From positions 1,401,354-1,465,353 of the forward strand of contig NZ_JAMOFV010000006.1 in assembly GCF_023656515.1 (NCBI RefSeq): 64,000 nucleotides of DNA, given 5' to 3'. The notes beneath the pieces were generated by a model that worked only from the letters and a program-made list of their open reading frames with translations, did no database searches and was not told where the DNA came from. Below are positions 43,675 to 53,452 of the stretch, in pieces; the first letter of the stretch is position 1; each line of letters begins with the position of its first letter. The position numbers and the translations under genes were made by a program. The DNA is from Clostridium swellfunianum. GTDB taxonomy: Bacteria > Bacillota > Clostridia > Clostridiales > Clostridiaceae.

Positions 43675-44670
43675 TCAATCATTAACTGTAATCTCCCTGT
43701 TCTGCTGGTAGATATGTGATATGATTTCCTCTAATGGAGCCTCAGATATAGTTATATCGTTAACCTTTCCATACCTTATAAGCATAGTCAATACTTCTTC
43801 AATATCCTGCTTAGAGGTATCCACTTGAACCTTCAAGGCATTTCCCTTGTTCTTAATGATATTTATACCTGGGTTATCAATAATTACAGGTTGGTTGTAT
43901 TTAATATGAATTTCCTTTTTATTTAAATAGTCGTACTTAAGACGTTTAATAGTTTCGTTTAGTACAATTTCTCCATGATTGATAATTATTGCCCTCTTGC
44001 AAAGCTGCTCTATATCTCCTGCATCGTGTGAGGTTAAAAAAATTGTAGTTCTCTCCTCCTTGTTTAGCTGAAGAATGAGCTCTCTTATCTTCTGCTTAAC
44101 TACTACATCCAAGCCTATTGTAGGCTCGTCTAAAAATATAACTTCTGGTTCATGAAGGATTGATGCTGCTATCTCACAACGAATTCTTTGTCCTAAAGAA
44201 AGTTTTCTTACAGGTACATCCATTAAATCCCCAATTTCAAAAATCTCCTTTAGGAAGTCTATTCTCTTTTTAAGTTTAACTTTATCCATTTCATAAATAT
44301 TACCCAGCAAGTTAAAGCTGTCTAGTGGCGGCAAATGAAACCAAAGCTGAGACTTTTGTCCGAACACCGTACCTATTTTAAAGGATAATTGCTTCCTCTG
44401 AAGTGACGGGCTTAATCCTAATACTTCAATGCTTCCTGAAGATGGGTGTAATATTCCTGTGAGCATTTTAATAGTAGTTGATTTTCCTGCCCCATTTGGT
44501 CCAATAAAGGCTAGTATTTCTCCTTTCTCAACCTCGAAGGAAATATTGTTTACTGCCTCTATATCTCTATATGTTGGTGAGAATAGTGATTTAATACTTC
44601 CACTGAGTCCAGGGTCTTTTGTTTTAACTCTGAAGGTTTTGTGCAGCTTGTTAACCTTGATGATACTCAT
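43675..44670 (-). CDS. ABC transporter ATP-binding protein (NatA-type) under riboswitch control
   Basis: A 331-residue ATPase with Walker A GPNGAGKSTTIKML, signature KLSLGQRIRCEIAAS, Walker B VIFLDEPTIGLD and H-loop LTSHDAGDIEQ. It starts after an AGGGGGG site 7 bases before the ATG. Together with the two DUF990 permeases it forms an exporter of the kind annotated as NatA-like or viologen/daunorubicin-type; the substrate is unknown. The 200-base leader carries a ykkC-type aptamer and an overlapping terminator, so expression probably rises when the RNA's ligand is present. Confidence 0.9.
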   Translation of the reverse strand: MSIIKVNKLHKTFRVKTKDPGLSGSIKSLFSPTYRDIEAVNNISFEVEKGEILAFIGPNGAGKSTTIKMLTGILHPSSGSIEVLGLSPSLQRKQLSFKIGTVFGQKSQLWFHLPPLDSFNLLGNIYEMDKVKLKKRIDFLKEIFEIGDLMDVPVRKLSLGQRIRCEIAASILHEPEVIFLDEPTIGLDVVVKQKIRELILQLNKEERTTIFLTSHDAGDIEQLCKRAIIINHGEIVLNETIKRLKYDYLNKKEIHIKYNQPVIIDNPGINIIKNKGNALKVQVDTSKQDIEEVLTMLIRYGKVNDITISEAPLEEIISHIYQQNREITVND

Positions 44671-44683
44671 AATAATCCCCCCT

Positions 44684-44737
44684 AAAAAAAGTAAAGCCTA
44701 AAGCACAAGTCTCCTGTTTGAGACTCGTCCTTTAGGC
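44684..44737 (-). terminator. Riboswitch expression-platform terminator
   Basis: On the minus strand GCCTAAAG pairs with CTTTAGGC, with inner GTCTC/GAGAC, followed by TTTACTTTTTTT. The 5' arm is shared with the conserved 3' part of the aptamer (AAAAAAGCCTAAAGGA), so aptamer and terminator exclude each other, giving a ligand-ON switch. Confidence 0.85.
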
Positions 44738-44817
44738 TTTTTTCCTAAAAGTGTAGATAAACTCCTGTACCGCTCGGACCAGACATCTATTGATCGGAAC
44801 CCTAGATACACTCTCGT
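44721..44817 (-). ncRNA. ykkC-family riboswitch aptamer, subtype 2 (probable ppGpp; PRPP or guanidine-I less likely)
   Basis: Minus-strand RNA contains CTAGGGTTCCG, then CTGGTCCGAGCGGTACAGG, then AGGAAAAAAGCCTAAAGGA in the order and spacing of the ykkC class. GAGCGGTACAGG is the form I associate with subtype 2 rather than guanidine-I, which has GAGAG here. Subtype 2a RNAs sensing ppGpp are known ahead of natA-type ABC genes and amino acid genes, whereas PRPP ones precede purine genes; the ABC operon downstream therefore favours ppGpp. The ligand call is inference. Confidence 0.8.
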
Positions 44818-44824
44818 TATTGAT

Positions 44825-44852
44825 ATTATAGCATAAATGTAAGTTTTTACAA
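44825..44852 (-). promoter_or_regulatory. Promoter of the riboswitch and ABC operon
   Basis: TTGTAA, 16 bases, TATAAT on the minus strand, placing the start of RNA about at the first base of the aptamer (44818). Confidence 0.7.
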
Positions 44853-44869
44853 TAACTTTTAGCGTCCTT

Positions 44870-45658
44870 TTATATTAGCTTTCTCTTTTTAAAAGGAGCC
44901 ATCATAAACCTTTGGGCAGATTTTACATTGGTAAGCCATTCTAGGTGTGCATCCTGTTTTGTATTAGCAAGGATTCTAGGAATAAAAAACTTTGCAACTG
45001 CTTCTGGTTTATCTGCTAAAATGTTGAATATTTTTTTAAACTGATTGTCTTCTGTAACCGAAGAAGGTTCGCCTGTTGGTGATTTAGTGATGAATTCAGT
45101 AAGCATCATTCCTGGAGATAATCTACCTACCTTTACAGGAGAATCTTTCAATTCCTTTGCAAGACTTTTGGTAAAGTAGGTGAGGGCTCGTTTTGAAGTG
45201 CCGTATAAAATAGTTTTTTCTATAATCATATCATTTGATCCTAGCCCTTCCATGTTCCATACCTGACCATGCCCTTGTTTAAGCATATTTTCTACAGCTA
45301 CCTTAGAACCATACATAACTCCTTTTATATTTGTATCAACAACAGCATCTATATAACTCTCTTCAGTATCCCACATAAATTCACGAGGACAATTTTGTCC
45401 TGCATTGTTAATCCAAACATCAATACCTCCCCATCTTTCAGCTGATTTAATCCATAGATTCTTAATATCAGATATAGCTCTCACATTGCAAGAAATAAAA
45501 ATTAACTGTTTTTCAAACTCCTTAAGCTCCTCTTTTGCTCTATTAAAAGAATCTGGTTTTGAACCTGAAATTGTTACATTGCATCCTGCCTTTAGAAATT
45601 CTCTAGCCATAGCCAACCCTAGTCCCCGTGTACTGCCTGTAATTACTACGTTTTTCAT
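44870..45658 (-). CDS. Short-chain dehydrogenase/reductase
   Basis: A 262-residue classical SDR: cofactor motif GSTRGLGLAM (Arg after Thr suggests NADP), WINNAGQN, and the catalytic Tyr-Lys in ILYGTSKRALTYF. A substrate cannot be named. GGGGGG lies 6 bases before the ATG. It is a single-gene unit lying just upstream of the riboswitch promoter, whose -35 is 18 bases from its stop codon. Confidence 0.87.
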   Translation of the reverse strand: MKNVVITGSTRGLGLAMAREFLKAGCNVTISGSKPDSFNRAKEELKEFEKQLIFISCNVRAISDIKNLWIKSAERWGGIDVWINNAGQNCPREFMWDTEESYIDAVVDTNIKGVMYGSKVAVENMLKQGHGQVWNMEGLGSNDMIIEKTILYGTSKRALTYFTKSLAKELKDSPVKVGRLSPGMMLTEFITKSPTGEPSSVTEDNQFKKIFNILADKPEAVAKFFIPRILANTKQDAHLEWLTNVKSAQRFMMAPFKKRKLI

Positions 45659-45702
45659 AATATCCCCCCCTATTTTATTAGTTGTTTTTATTGTAGCACA
45701 AA

Positions 45703-45746
45703 GCCTGACACTATGTAATAAATTTCCATAGTGTCAGGCCAGTTTT
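45703..45746. terminator. Strong hairpin between the SDR and the SGNH hydrolase genes
   Basis: A perfect 13-bp stem GCCTGACACTATG with an 11-base loop, followed on the plus strand by CAGTTTTT. It belongs to the GCCTGA/TCAGGC type. In minus direction it would end transcripts from 45759 upward. Confidence 0.8.
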
Positions 45747-45758
45747 TAAATCATCCCT

Positions 45759-45842
45759 TCAACTACAGCTGTAGTAATGTGAACGATAGATACTCATGTT
45801 TATCCAATCTGTATATTGATCCATACTATTCCACCTGGACAT
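45759..45842 (-). CDS. Candidate micropeptide of 21 or 27 residues
   Basis: A minus-strand frame reading MDQYTDWINMSIYRSHYYSCS from the ATG at 45824, which has AGGTGG 6 bases upstream. A longer form from 45842 adds MSRWNS but lacks a binding site. It lies in the gap after the SGNH hydrolase gene and right before a strong hairpin. The Tyr/Ser-rich composition is unlike random AT-rich DNA, but no homologue is known to me; it may be chance. Confidence 0.3.
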   Translation of the reverse strand: MSRWNSMDQYTDWINMSIYRSHYYSCS

Positions 45843-45891
45843 AATAAGGGGGTGACATCTATTTACTCACCACTACCAACTATGCAAACTG

Positions 45892-46515
45892 TTATAAAAG
45901 TTCTCTTACTTTTTTAGCTACAGCAGCTGCCAATCGTTTATGTTCTGAAACCTCCAAATGTATTCCATCTATATCACTTGATGTAATATTTTTTGCAGCA
46001 TCAAGGAATTCGCAACCTAATAACTTGGACACTGATTCAAAACGCTCTGATAGTTTATGCGATTTTTCTTCCCCACCTTCAAAGGCTTCTGCAAATACCC
46101 CTACTTCCTTTATTGGAGGAGGTGCTATTAGCAAAACCTTTGGAGCTTTCCAATTCGGTCCTGCATTACTGCTTTGAATCATTTTCACTAAAATTCCAGC
46201 TCCATTAGCAATGTCGCCAGCTGTTAGTGAAAATCTCTTTTTTAAATCATTTGTTCCTAATAGTATTATAACTAAATAAACTGGACTATGAGATTCAATG
46301 CAAGGTATAATGTACTCCTTGCCACTTCTATGTTCTCCTATAGGATCATTAAACACAGTAGTTCTTCCACATAGCCCTTCCTCAATAACGAAATATTCAC
46401 TTCCAAGTTCTTCCCTAAGTAAGCTGCCCCACCTTTCTTCCATTGAATAACGTGCTCCGCCTGCAGGATTATAACCCCAAGTATTCGAATCCCCAAAACA
46501 TACTATAGTTTTCAT
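45892..46515 (-). CDS. SGNH/GDSL-family hydrolase
   Basis: A 207-residue esterase-type enzyme with the GDSN nucleophile block near the start (CFGDSNTWGYNP), the Gly and Asn of LLGTNDLK (block III), and the Asp-His pair DGIHLE at the C-terminal end. It resembles the arylesterase/acyl-CoA thioesterase-like cytosolic group and lacks a signal peptide; it probably removes acyl or acetyl groups from small molecules or sugars. AGGAGG precedes the ATG. It is transcribed alone, after the terminator of the ABC exporter operon. Confidence 0.87.
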   Translation of the reverse strand: MKTIVCFGDSNTWGYNPAGGARYSMEERWGSLLREELGSEYFVIEEGLCGRTTVFNDPIGEHRSGKEYIIPCIESHSPVYLVIILLGTNDLKKRFSLTAGDIANGAGILVKMIQSSNAGPNWKAPKVLLIAPPPIKEVGVFAEAFEGGEEKSHKLSERFESVSKLLGCEFLDAAKNITSSDIDGIHLEVSEHKRLAAAVAKKVRELL

Positions 46516-46589
46516 CTTATCCTCCTGTTTTGCTATATTCCTTCACTAATAAACTATCCACATTATACCATTGCCTGCCAAAAACAAAA

Positions 46590-46625
46590 AGCTTTCCATA
46601 ATATAAATTAATATCACGGAAAGCT
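46590..46625 (-). terminator. Terminator of the heterodimeric ABC exporter operon
   Basis: AGCTTTCC pairs with GGAAAGCT on the minus strand around a 20-base AT-rich loop, followed by TTTTGTTTTTGG. Confidence 0.8.
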
Positions 46626-46667
46626 CTTTATTGTTATCTATTTCCTAGGAAATAAGTTACATATTCT

Positions 46668-48542
46668 CTAAGCTGAAATCTCTGATGTTTCAAACTGACT
46701 GTTATAAAGGTTAGCATAGAAGCCGCCTTTTTCAAGAAGCTCTTCATGGGTTCCCTGCTCAACAATATCTCCATGATTCATAACTAGAATTAGGTCAGCA
46801 TCACGTATTGTTGAGAGTCTGTGGGCTATTATAAAGCTTGTTCTATTCTTCATAAGATTATTCATAGCCTTTTGAATTTGCACTTCTGTACGAGTATCTA
46901 CTGAGCTTGTTGCCTCATCAAGAATCAATATCTTAGGATCTGCAAGGATGGCTCTGGCTATAGTTAACAACTGCTTCTGTCCTTGTGATACGTTTGAAGC
47001 TTCTTCATTTAAAACCATATTGTAACCATCTGGAAGAGTATGCACAAAACTGTCTACGTGGGCTGCCTTTGCAGCTTTTTTTACCTCTTCATCTGTAGCA
47101 TCAAGTCTTCCATAACGAATATTCTCCATAATGCTTCCATTATAAAGCCATGTATCTTGAAGGACCATGCCAAACATTGAGCGAAGGTCATTTCTTGAAA
47201 ATTCTCTTATATCGTGACCATCAATAAGTATTGCTCCACTATTAACATCATAGAATCTCATAAGAAGCTTAACCATTGTTGTCTTACCTGCTCCAGTTGG
47301 ACCTACTATAGCAACTCTTTGTCCTGGCTTAATTGAAGCTGAAAAGTCATTTACAACTATCTTGTCTGGATTATATCCAAAGTGAACATCTCTAAATTCA
47401 ACTGCTCCATGTACTTCATCAAGCTTAACCGGGTTCTCTGCTTCTGGAACTTCTTCCTCTTCTGCAAGAAATTCAAATACTCTCTCTGCTGATGCAGCGG
47501 TTTGCTGAAGAATATTTGATATATTGGCAATTTGAGAAATTGGTTGTGTAAACTGGCGTACATACTGTATAAAGGCTTGAATATCACCAACTTGTATTGA
47601 TTTCTTTGCTGCTAGATATCCGCCCATTATACATACTGCAACATAACCAAGGTTACCTACAAACCCCATTAGAGGCATCATTATACTTGTAAAGAATTGT
47701 GACTTCCAAGCAACTCCATAAAGCTTGTTATTGTTTACCTCAAACTCTTTAACGCTTTTTTCTTCTCCATTAAAGGCTTTCATTACCTGGTGACCACCGT
47801 ACATTTCTTCAACATGACCGTTTACGTGACCTAAATAATCCTGCTGCTCTTTAAAATACTTTTGTGATCTCTTAACTATAGCCATTATAAGAATCATAGA
47901 TATAGGCAGTATGATAAGTGATACAAGAGTCATTGTCCAGCTTATGCTTAGCATCATTATAAGAACACCTACTACTGTTGTAATTGATGTTATTATTTGT
48001 GATAAGCTCTGATTTAAGGTTTGGCCTAGTGTATCAACGTCGTTTGTAACACGAGATAAAACCTCACCATGGTTTGTGCCGTCAAAATACTTTAGAGGCA
48101 TACGGTTTATCTTTTCTGAAATATCCTTTCTAAAGCCATAGCTTACCTTCATGGCTACATTAGACATTATCCAGCCTTGTATATAAGCTAGCAGTGAGCT
48201 TACTCCATATAAAACTATAAGTGTAAGCATTATTCTTCCTATATAATCAAAATCTACTCCTTCACTTGTGCCAGCTATTTTACCCATTATGCCTTCAAAT
48301 AATTTTGTGGTAGCCTTACCTAAAATCTTCGGTCCTGCAATACCAAAACCTGCACTGGCTGCGGCAAATATAAATACTGTAATTAATGAAAACTTATATA
48401 CGCTTAAATATTCTATAAGTTTTTTCATGGTTCCCTTGAAGTCACGCGCTTTGTCGCCCTTCATCATACCCATTGGCCCTCCATGTCCGGGGCCTCCTCC
48501 TCCTTTTGGAGGCTTTACGTTATTATTTTGGTTTTCACTCAT
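46668..48542 (-). CDS. Heterodimeric ABC exporter, subunit with the intact ATPase site residues
   Basis: A 624-residue half transporter: Gly/Pro/His-rich N-terminal tail (about 1-30), six membrane segments (about 50-340) and an ATPase domain with Walker A GPTGAGKTTMVKLL, signature NVSQGQKQLLTIARA and Walker B ILILDEATSSVD with the catalytic Glu. It pairs with the product of the preceding gene, with a 4-base overlap (ATGA). Type IV exporters of this pair (BmrCD, LmrCD, TM287/288) remove drugs. The signature has Gln for the second Ser/Gly, as in the degenerate half-site of such pairs. AAGGAGG lies upstream. Confidence 0.93.
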   Translation of the reverse strand: MSENQNNNVKPPKGGGGPGHGGPMGMMKGDKARDFKGTMKKLIEYLSVYKFSLITVFIFAAASAGFGIAGPKILGKATTKLFEGIMGKIAGTSEGVDFDYIGRIMLTLIVLYGVSSLLAYIQGWIMSNVAMKVSYGFRKDISEKINRMPLKYFDGTNHGEVLSRVTNDVDTLGQTLNQSLSQIITSITTVVGVLIMMLSISWTMTLVSLIILPISMILIMAIVKRSQKYFKEQQDYLGHVNGHVEEMYGGHQVMKAFNGEEKSVKEFEVNNNKLYGVAWKSQFFTSIMMPLMGFVGNLGYVAVCIMGGYLAAKKSIQVGDIQAFIQYVRQFTQPISQIANISNILQQTAASAERVFEFLAEEEEVPEAENPVKLDEVHGAVEFRDVHFGYNPDKIVVNDFSASIKPGQRVAIVGPTGAGKTTMVKLLMRFYDVNSGAILIDGHDIREFSRNDLRSMFGMVLQDTWLYNGSIMENIRYGRLDATDEEVKKAAKAAHVDSFVHTLPDGYNMVLNEEASNVSQGQKQLLTIARAILADPKILILDEATSSVDTRTEVQIQKAMNNLMKNRTSFIIAHRLSTIRDADLILVMNHGDIVEQGTHEELLEKGGFYANLYNSQFETSEISA

Positions 48543-50764
48543 GCTAGTTCCTCCTTCGAGAGCTGTGATAAAGCTATTTCCTGGTAGGTATCACATGTCT
48601 TCATAAGTTCATCATGTGTACCACTTCCTACTATTCTACCTTCATCAAGCACTATAATCCGCTCTGCATTCTTAATTGTTGATATACGCTGTGCAACTAT
48701 AATAACAGTACTTCCTGAAGTCTGTTCTTTAAGAGCCTTTCTAAGCTTAGCATCTGTTTTAAAGTCTAGAGCAGAGAAGCTGTCATCAAATATATAAATC
48801 TGAGGCTTTTTAACAAGGGCACGAGCAATAGATAATCTTTGTTTTTGCCCACCAGATACGTTTGTTCCACCTTGTGAGATTTCAGTATCAAAGCCTTCTG
48901 GCTTCTCACCTATAAACTCCATAGCCTGTGCTATTTCAGCAGCCTTATTTAATTCTTCTTCTGAAGCATTTTCATCAGCATACATTAGGTTGGTTTCAAT
49001 AGTACCCTTAAATAAGAAACCTTTTTGAGGCACATAACCAACCTGCTCTCGAAGCTCGTGCTGTGTAACTTCTCTTATATCAATTTCATCAAGTAAAATT
49101 TGTCCCTTGGTTATATCATAGAAACGCGGTATAAGATTAATTAAAGTTGTTTTGCCCGAACCTGTTGAACCTATAATAGCAGTAGTCTGACCAGGCAAAG
49201 CCGTAAAGCTTATATCTTTAAGCATATCTTCCTCAGCTTCTGGATATCTAAAGGATACGTTTTTAAACTCTAAAGTACCCTTTGCTTTTCCACCAAAGGT
49301 TTTAGGCTTTTCTGGGTCTATAATTGTAGATTTTACCTCCAAAACCTCTGATATTCTTTGCCCTGATACTGAGGCTCTAGGTATCATTATAAACATAAAG
49401 GACATCATCAGGAAGGCCGATATAATCTGCATTGCATACTGCATAAATGCCATCATGTCACCAACCTGCATTGAGGATTCTGCTATCCTGTGAGCTCCAA
49501 CCCATACTATAAGCAAGGTAGCTCCATTCATGATAAGCATCATAACAGGGAACAAGGTTATCATTATTCTGCTTACAAATAACATTGTGCCTGTAAGATC
49601 TCTATTAGCCTTGTCAAATCTCTTCTCTTCAAACTTTTCAGTGTTAAAGGCTCTAATAACCATCATCCCTGATAAACTTTCACGGGTAACCAGATTTAGT
49701 TTATCTACAAGCTTTTGAACTGCTTTAAATCTTGGGAGCGCCATTGAGAATACTATTCCTATAAGACCTAAAAGCACTACAACCGCAAGGGCAATAATCC
49801 AAGACATTGAAGCAGCCTTATTCATTGCCTTTATTACTCCACCTATACCTATAATTGGAGCATATATTATCATTCTAACAGCCATTACTATAAGCATTTG
49901 AATTTGTGTGATATCATTTGTAGTTCTTGTTATAAGTGATGCTGTTGAGAACTTGTCAAATTCTGTGTTTGAAAATTGTTCAACCTTTGTAAATACGTCT
50001 TTTCTAAGGTCTCTTGAAACTCCTGCCGCTGTTCTAGACGCGAGAAACCCAACTGCTACAGTAGCTATAGCACTTAAAAGGGATATTCCAAGCATGATAA
50101 CACCAGCTAAAAGAATATAGTTCCTTTGTATTTTGTCTGTATCCATGCCAAGCGCTTTATATTCTTCCTTAATAGAAGCAGCGGCGCCTTGGATAATCAT
50201 CTTATCTCCTAAAGCTTCAAATCTTTTATTTGAATCCTCAGAGATTTTAGCTCTTTGATCCTCAGGAAGCTTTGCAAACACTGCAAACAAATCAGTACTT
50301 GCAGGGATCTTATTCCCATTGAATTCAATAAAGCCGTCTTTAGCATTTTCCTTCATTTTTTCGACGCCTGTAACTGTTAATAGCGCCTTACCCATCACAG
50401 GATTAAGCTTTTCTACTTCTGTATCCTTAATATCATTAAGTACATATATTGATTCTTTCTCAAGCGCTGGATAGCTCTTAAGGTATTTGTCATAGTCTGA
50501 GTTTGATTTATCGATTAGTGTATAGTTCTTTAAAACTTCTTGCTTATCCTCATTATTCATAAATATTGTAAGCTTATCCATTTGACTTACTCTAATGGCG
50601 TCAGGTACAGCATTTTCAATACCATTTTGTTGAATCCCTACATTAACTATATTAGACATATAGTCAGGTAGAGAAAGATCTGCCATAGCCTGCCCAAAAA
50701 GCAGTACTACTGCAATTAAAAGCAGTCCTATATATGGCTTTAAATATTTTGCCAATTTATACAT
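48539..50764 (-). CDS. Heterodimeric ABC exporter, subunit with degenerate Walker B and external insertion
   Basis: A 741-residue half transporter. Between its first and second membrane segments (about 20 and 215) there is an insertion of about 170 hydrophilic residues facing outside, absent from its partner. The ATPase part has GSTGSGKTTLINLI, NVSGGQKQRLSIARA and IYIFDDSFSALD, in which Asp replaces the catalytic Glu. Asymmetric ATP sites are characteristic of heterodimeric exporters. It is the first of two genes in a row, and follows the MarR gene by 45 bases on the same strand. Confidence 0.93.
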   Translation of the reverse strand: MYKLAKYLKPYIGLLLIAVVLLFGQAMADLSLPDYMSNIVNVGIQQNGIENAVPDAIRVSQMDKLTIFMNNEDKQEVLKNYTLIDKSNSDYDKYLKSYPALEKESIYVLNDIKDTEVEKLNPVMGKALLTVTGVEKMKENAKDGFIEFNGNKIPASTDLFAVFAKLPEDQRAKISEDSNKRFEALGDKMIIQGAAASIKEEYKALGMDTDKIQRNYILLAGVIMLGISLLSAIATVAVGFLASRTAAGVSRDLRKDVFTKVEQFSNTEFDKFSTASLITRTTNDITQIQMLIVMAVRMIIYAPIIGIGGVIKAMNKAASMSWIIALAVVVLLGLIGIVFSMALPRFKAVQKLVDKLNLVTRESLSGMMVIRAFNTEKFEEKRFDKANRDLTGTMLFVSRIMITLFPVMMLIMNGATLLIVWVGAHRIAESSMQVGDMMAFMQYAMQIISAFLMMSFMFIMIPRASVSGQRISEVLEVKSTIIDPEKPKTFGGKAKGTLEFKNVSFRYPEAEEDMLKDISFTALPGQTTAIIGSTGSGKTTLINLIPRFYDITKGQILLDEIDIREVTQHELREQVGYVPQKGFLFKGTIETNLMYADENASEEELNKAAEIAQAMEFIGEKPEGFDTEISQGGTNVSGGQKQRLSIARALVKKPQIYIFDDSFSALDFKTDAKLRKALKEQTSGSTVIIVAQRISTIKNAERIIVLDEGRIVGSGTHDELMKTCDTYQEIALSQLSKEELA

Positions 50765-50809
50765 TGTTGTATCGTCTCCTTGCTAAAAATATTTTGTTTT
50801 GATAAAAAC

Positions 50810-51271
50810 CTAGTCATCCTGTCTATCCATAACCTTTTGTAAAGTATCCATACCCTTAAATATAATATCTAGTTCTTCTGGAGTAGCTTTGTTCATCATC
50901 TGTTCTATAATATTATTAATTTCATCAAAGTGTTTTTGAGAATGTTTTATAAATTCATCAGTAACTTTCACATAAACTACTCTTCTGTCCTCCTTGCTTC
51001 TAACTCTCTCTACTAGACCTTGATTTTCAAGTCTATCTAGGATTCCAGATACAGTACTATTAGATAACCCAAGTTTATCACTTAACTCACTAACTTTCAT
51101 TTCTCCGTTATGAGCTAAAGTTCCCATTAACATTCCCTGAGGTCCAGTCAAATTCATTTCCTTAAAGTGATTGCCCATTCTTTGCTTTATAGCATTCGTA
51201 ACCTTTTTCATTAACTGAATGATTTTAACCGCCTTACTTACTTCCTCCACAGAACCTACACCTTCTTTCAA
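50810..51271 (-). CDS. MarR family transcriptional regulator
   Basis: A 153-residue MarR-type dimeric repressor. The winged helix is LSDKLGLSNSTVSGILDRLENQGLVERVRSKEDRR (in part), with flanking dimerisation helices. It is the first gene of the operon with the heterodimeric exporter, so it most likely represses its own unit and is released by a drug or lipid. The reading from 51271 needs a TTG with a weak site; the GTG at 51250 has AAGG 10 bases upstream and is equally possible. Three CGAAta-like elements lie upstream (about 51283-51332). Confidence 0.88.
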   Translation of the reverse strand: MKEGVGSVEEVSKAVKIIQLMKKVTNAIKQRMGNHFKEMNLTGPQGMLMGTLAHNGEMKVSELSDKLGLSNSTVSGILDRLENQGLVERVRSKEDRRVVYVKVTDEFIKHSQKHFDEINNIIEQMMNKATPEELDIIFKGMDTLQKVMDRQDD

Positions 51272-53398
<2,127 letters not shown>

Positions 53399-53408
53399 CT
53401 AAGAAAAA

Positions 53409-53436
53409 AATGCTGTAGGCTTAGGTCTACAGCATT
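53409..53436. terminator. Bidirectional terminator
   Basis: A perfect AATGCTGTAG/CTACAGCATT stem with an 8-base loop and A/T flanks, between the convergent flavoprotein and GH4 genes. Confidence 0.88.
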
Positions 53437-53452
53437 CTTCTTTACCAAATAC

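Noticed and set aside
44721-44817. Guanidine-I riboswitch
   Set aside because: The core has GAGCGGTACAGG rather than GAGAG after CTGGTCC, and the 3' part differs; still kept as a less likely reading.
46054-46208. Plus-strand frame opposite the SGNH hydrolase
   Set aside because: It is antisense to the conserved hydrolase frame with no binding site.
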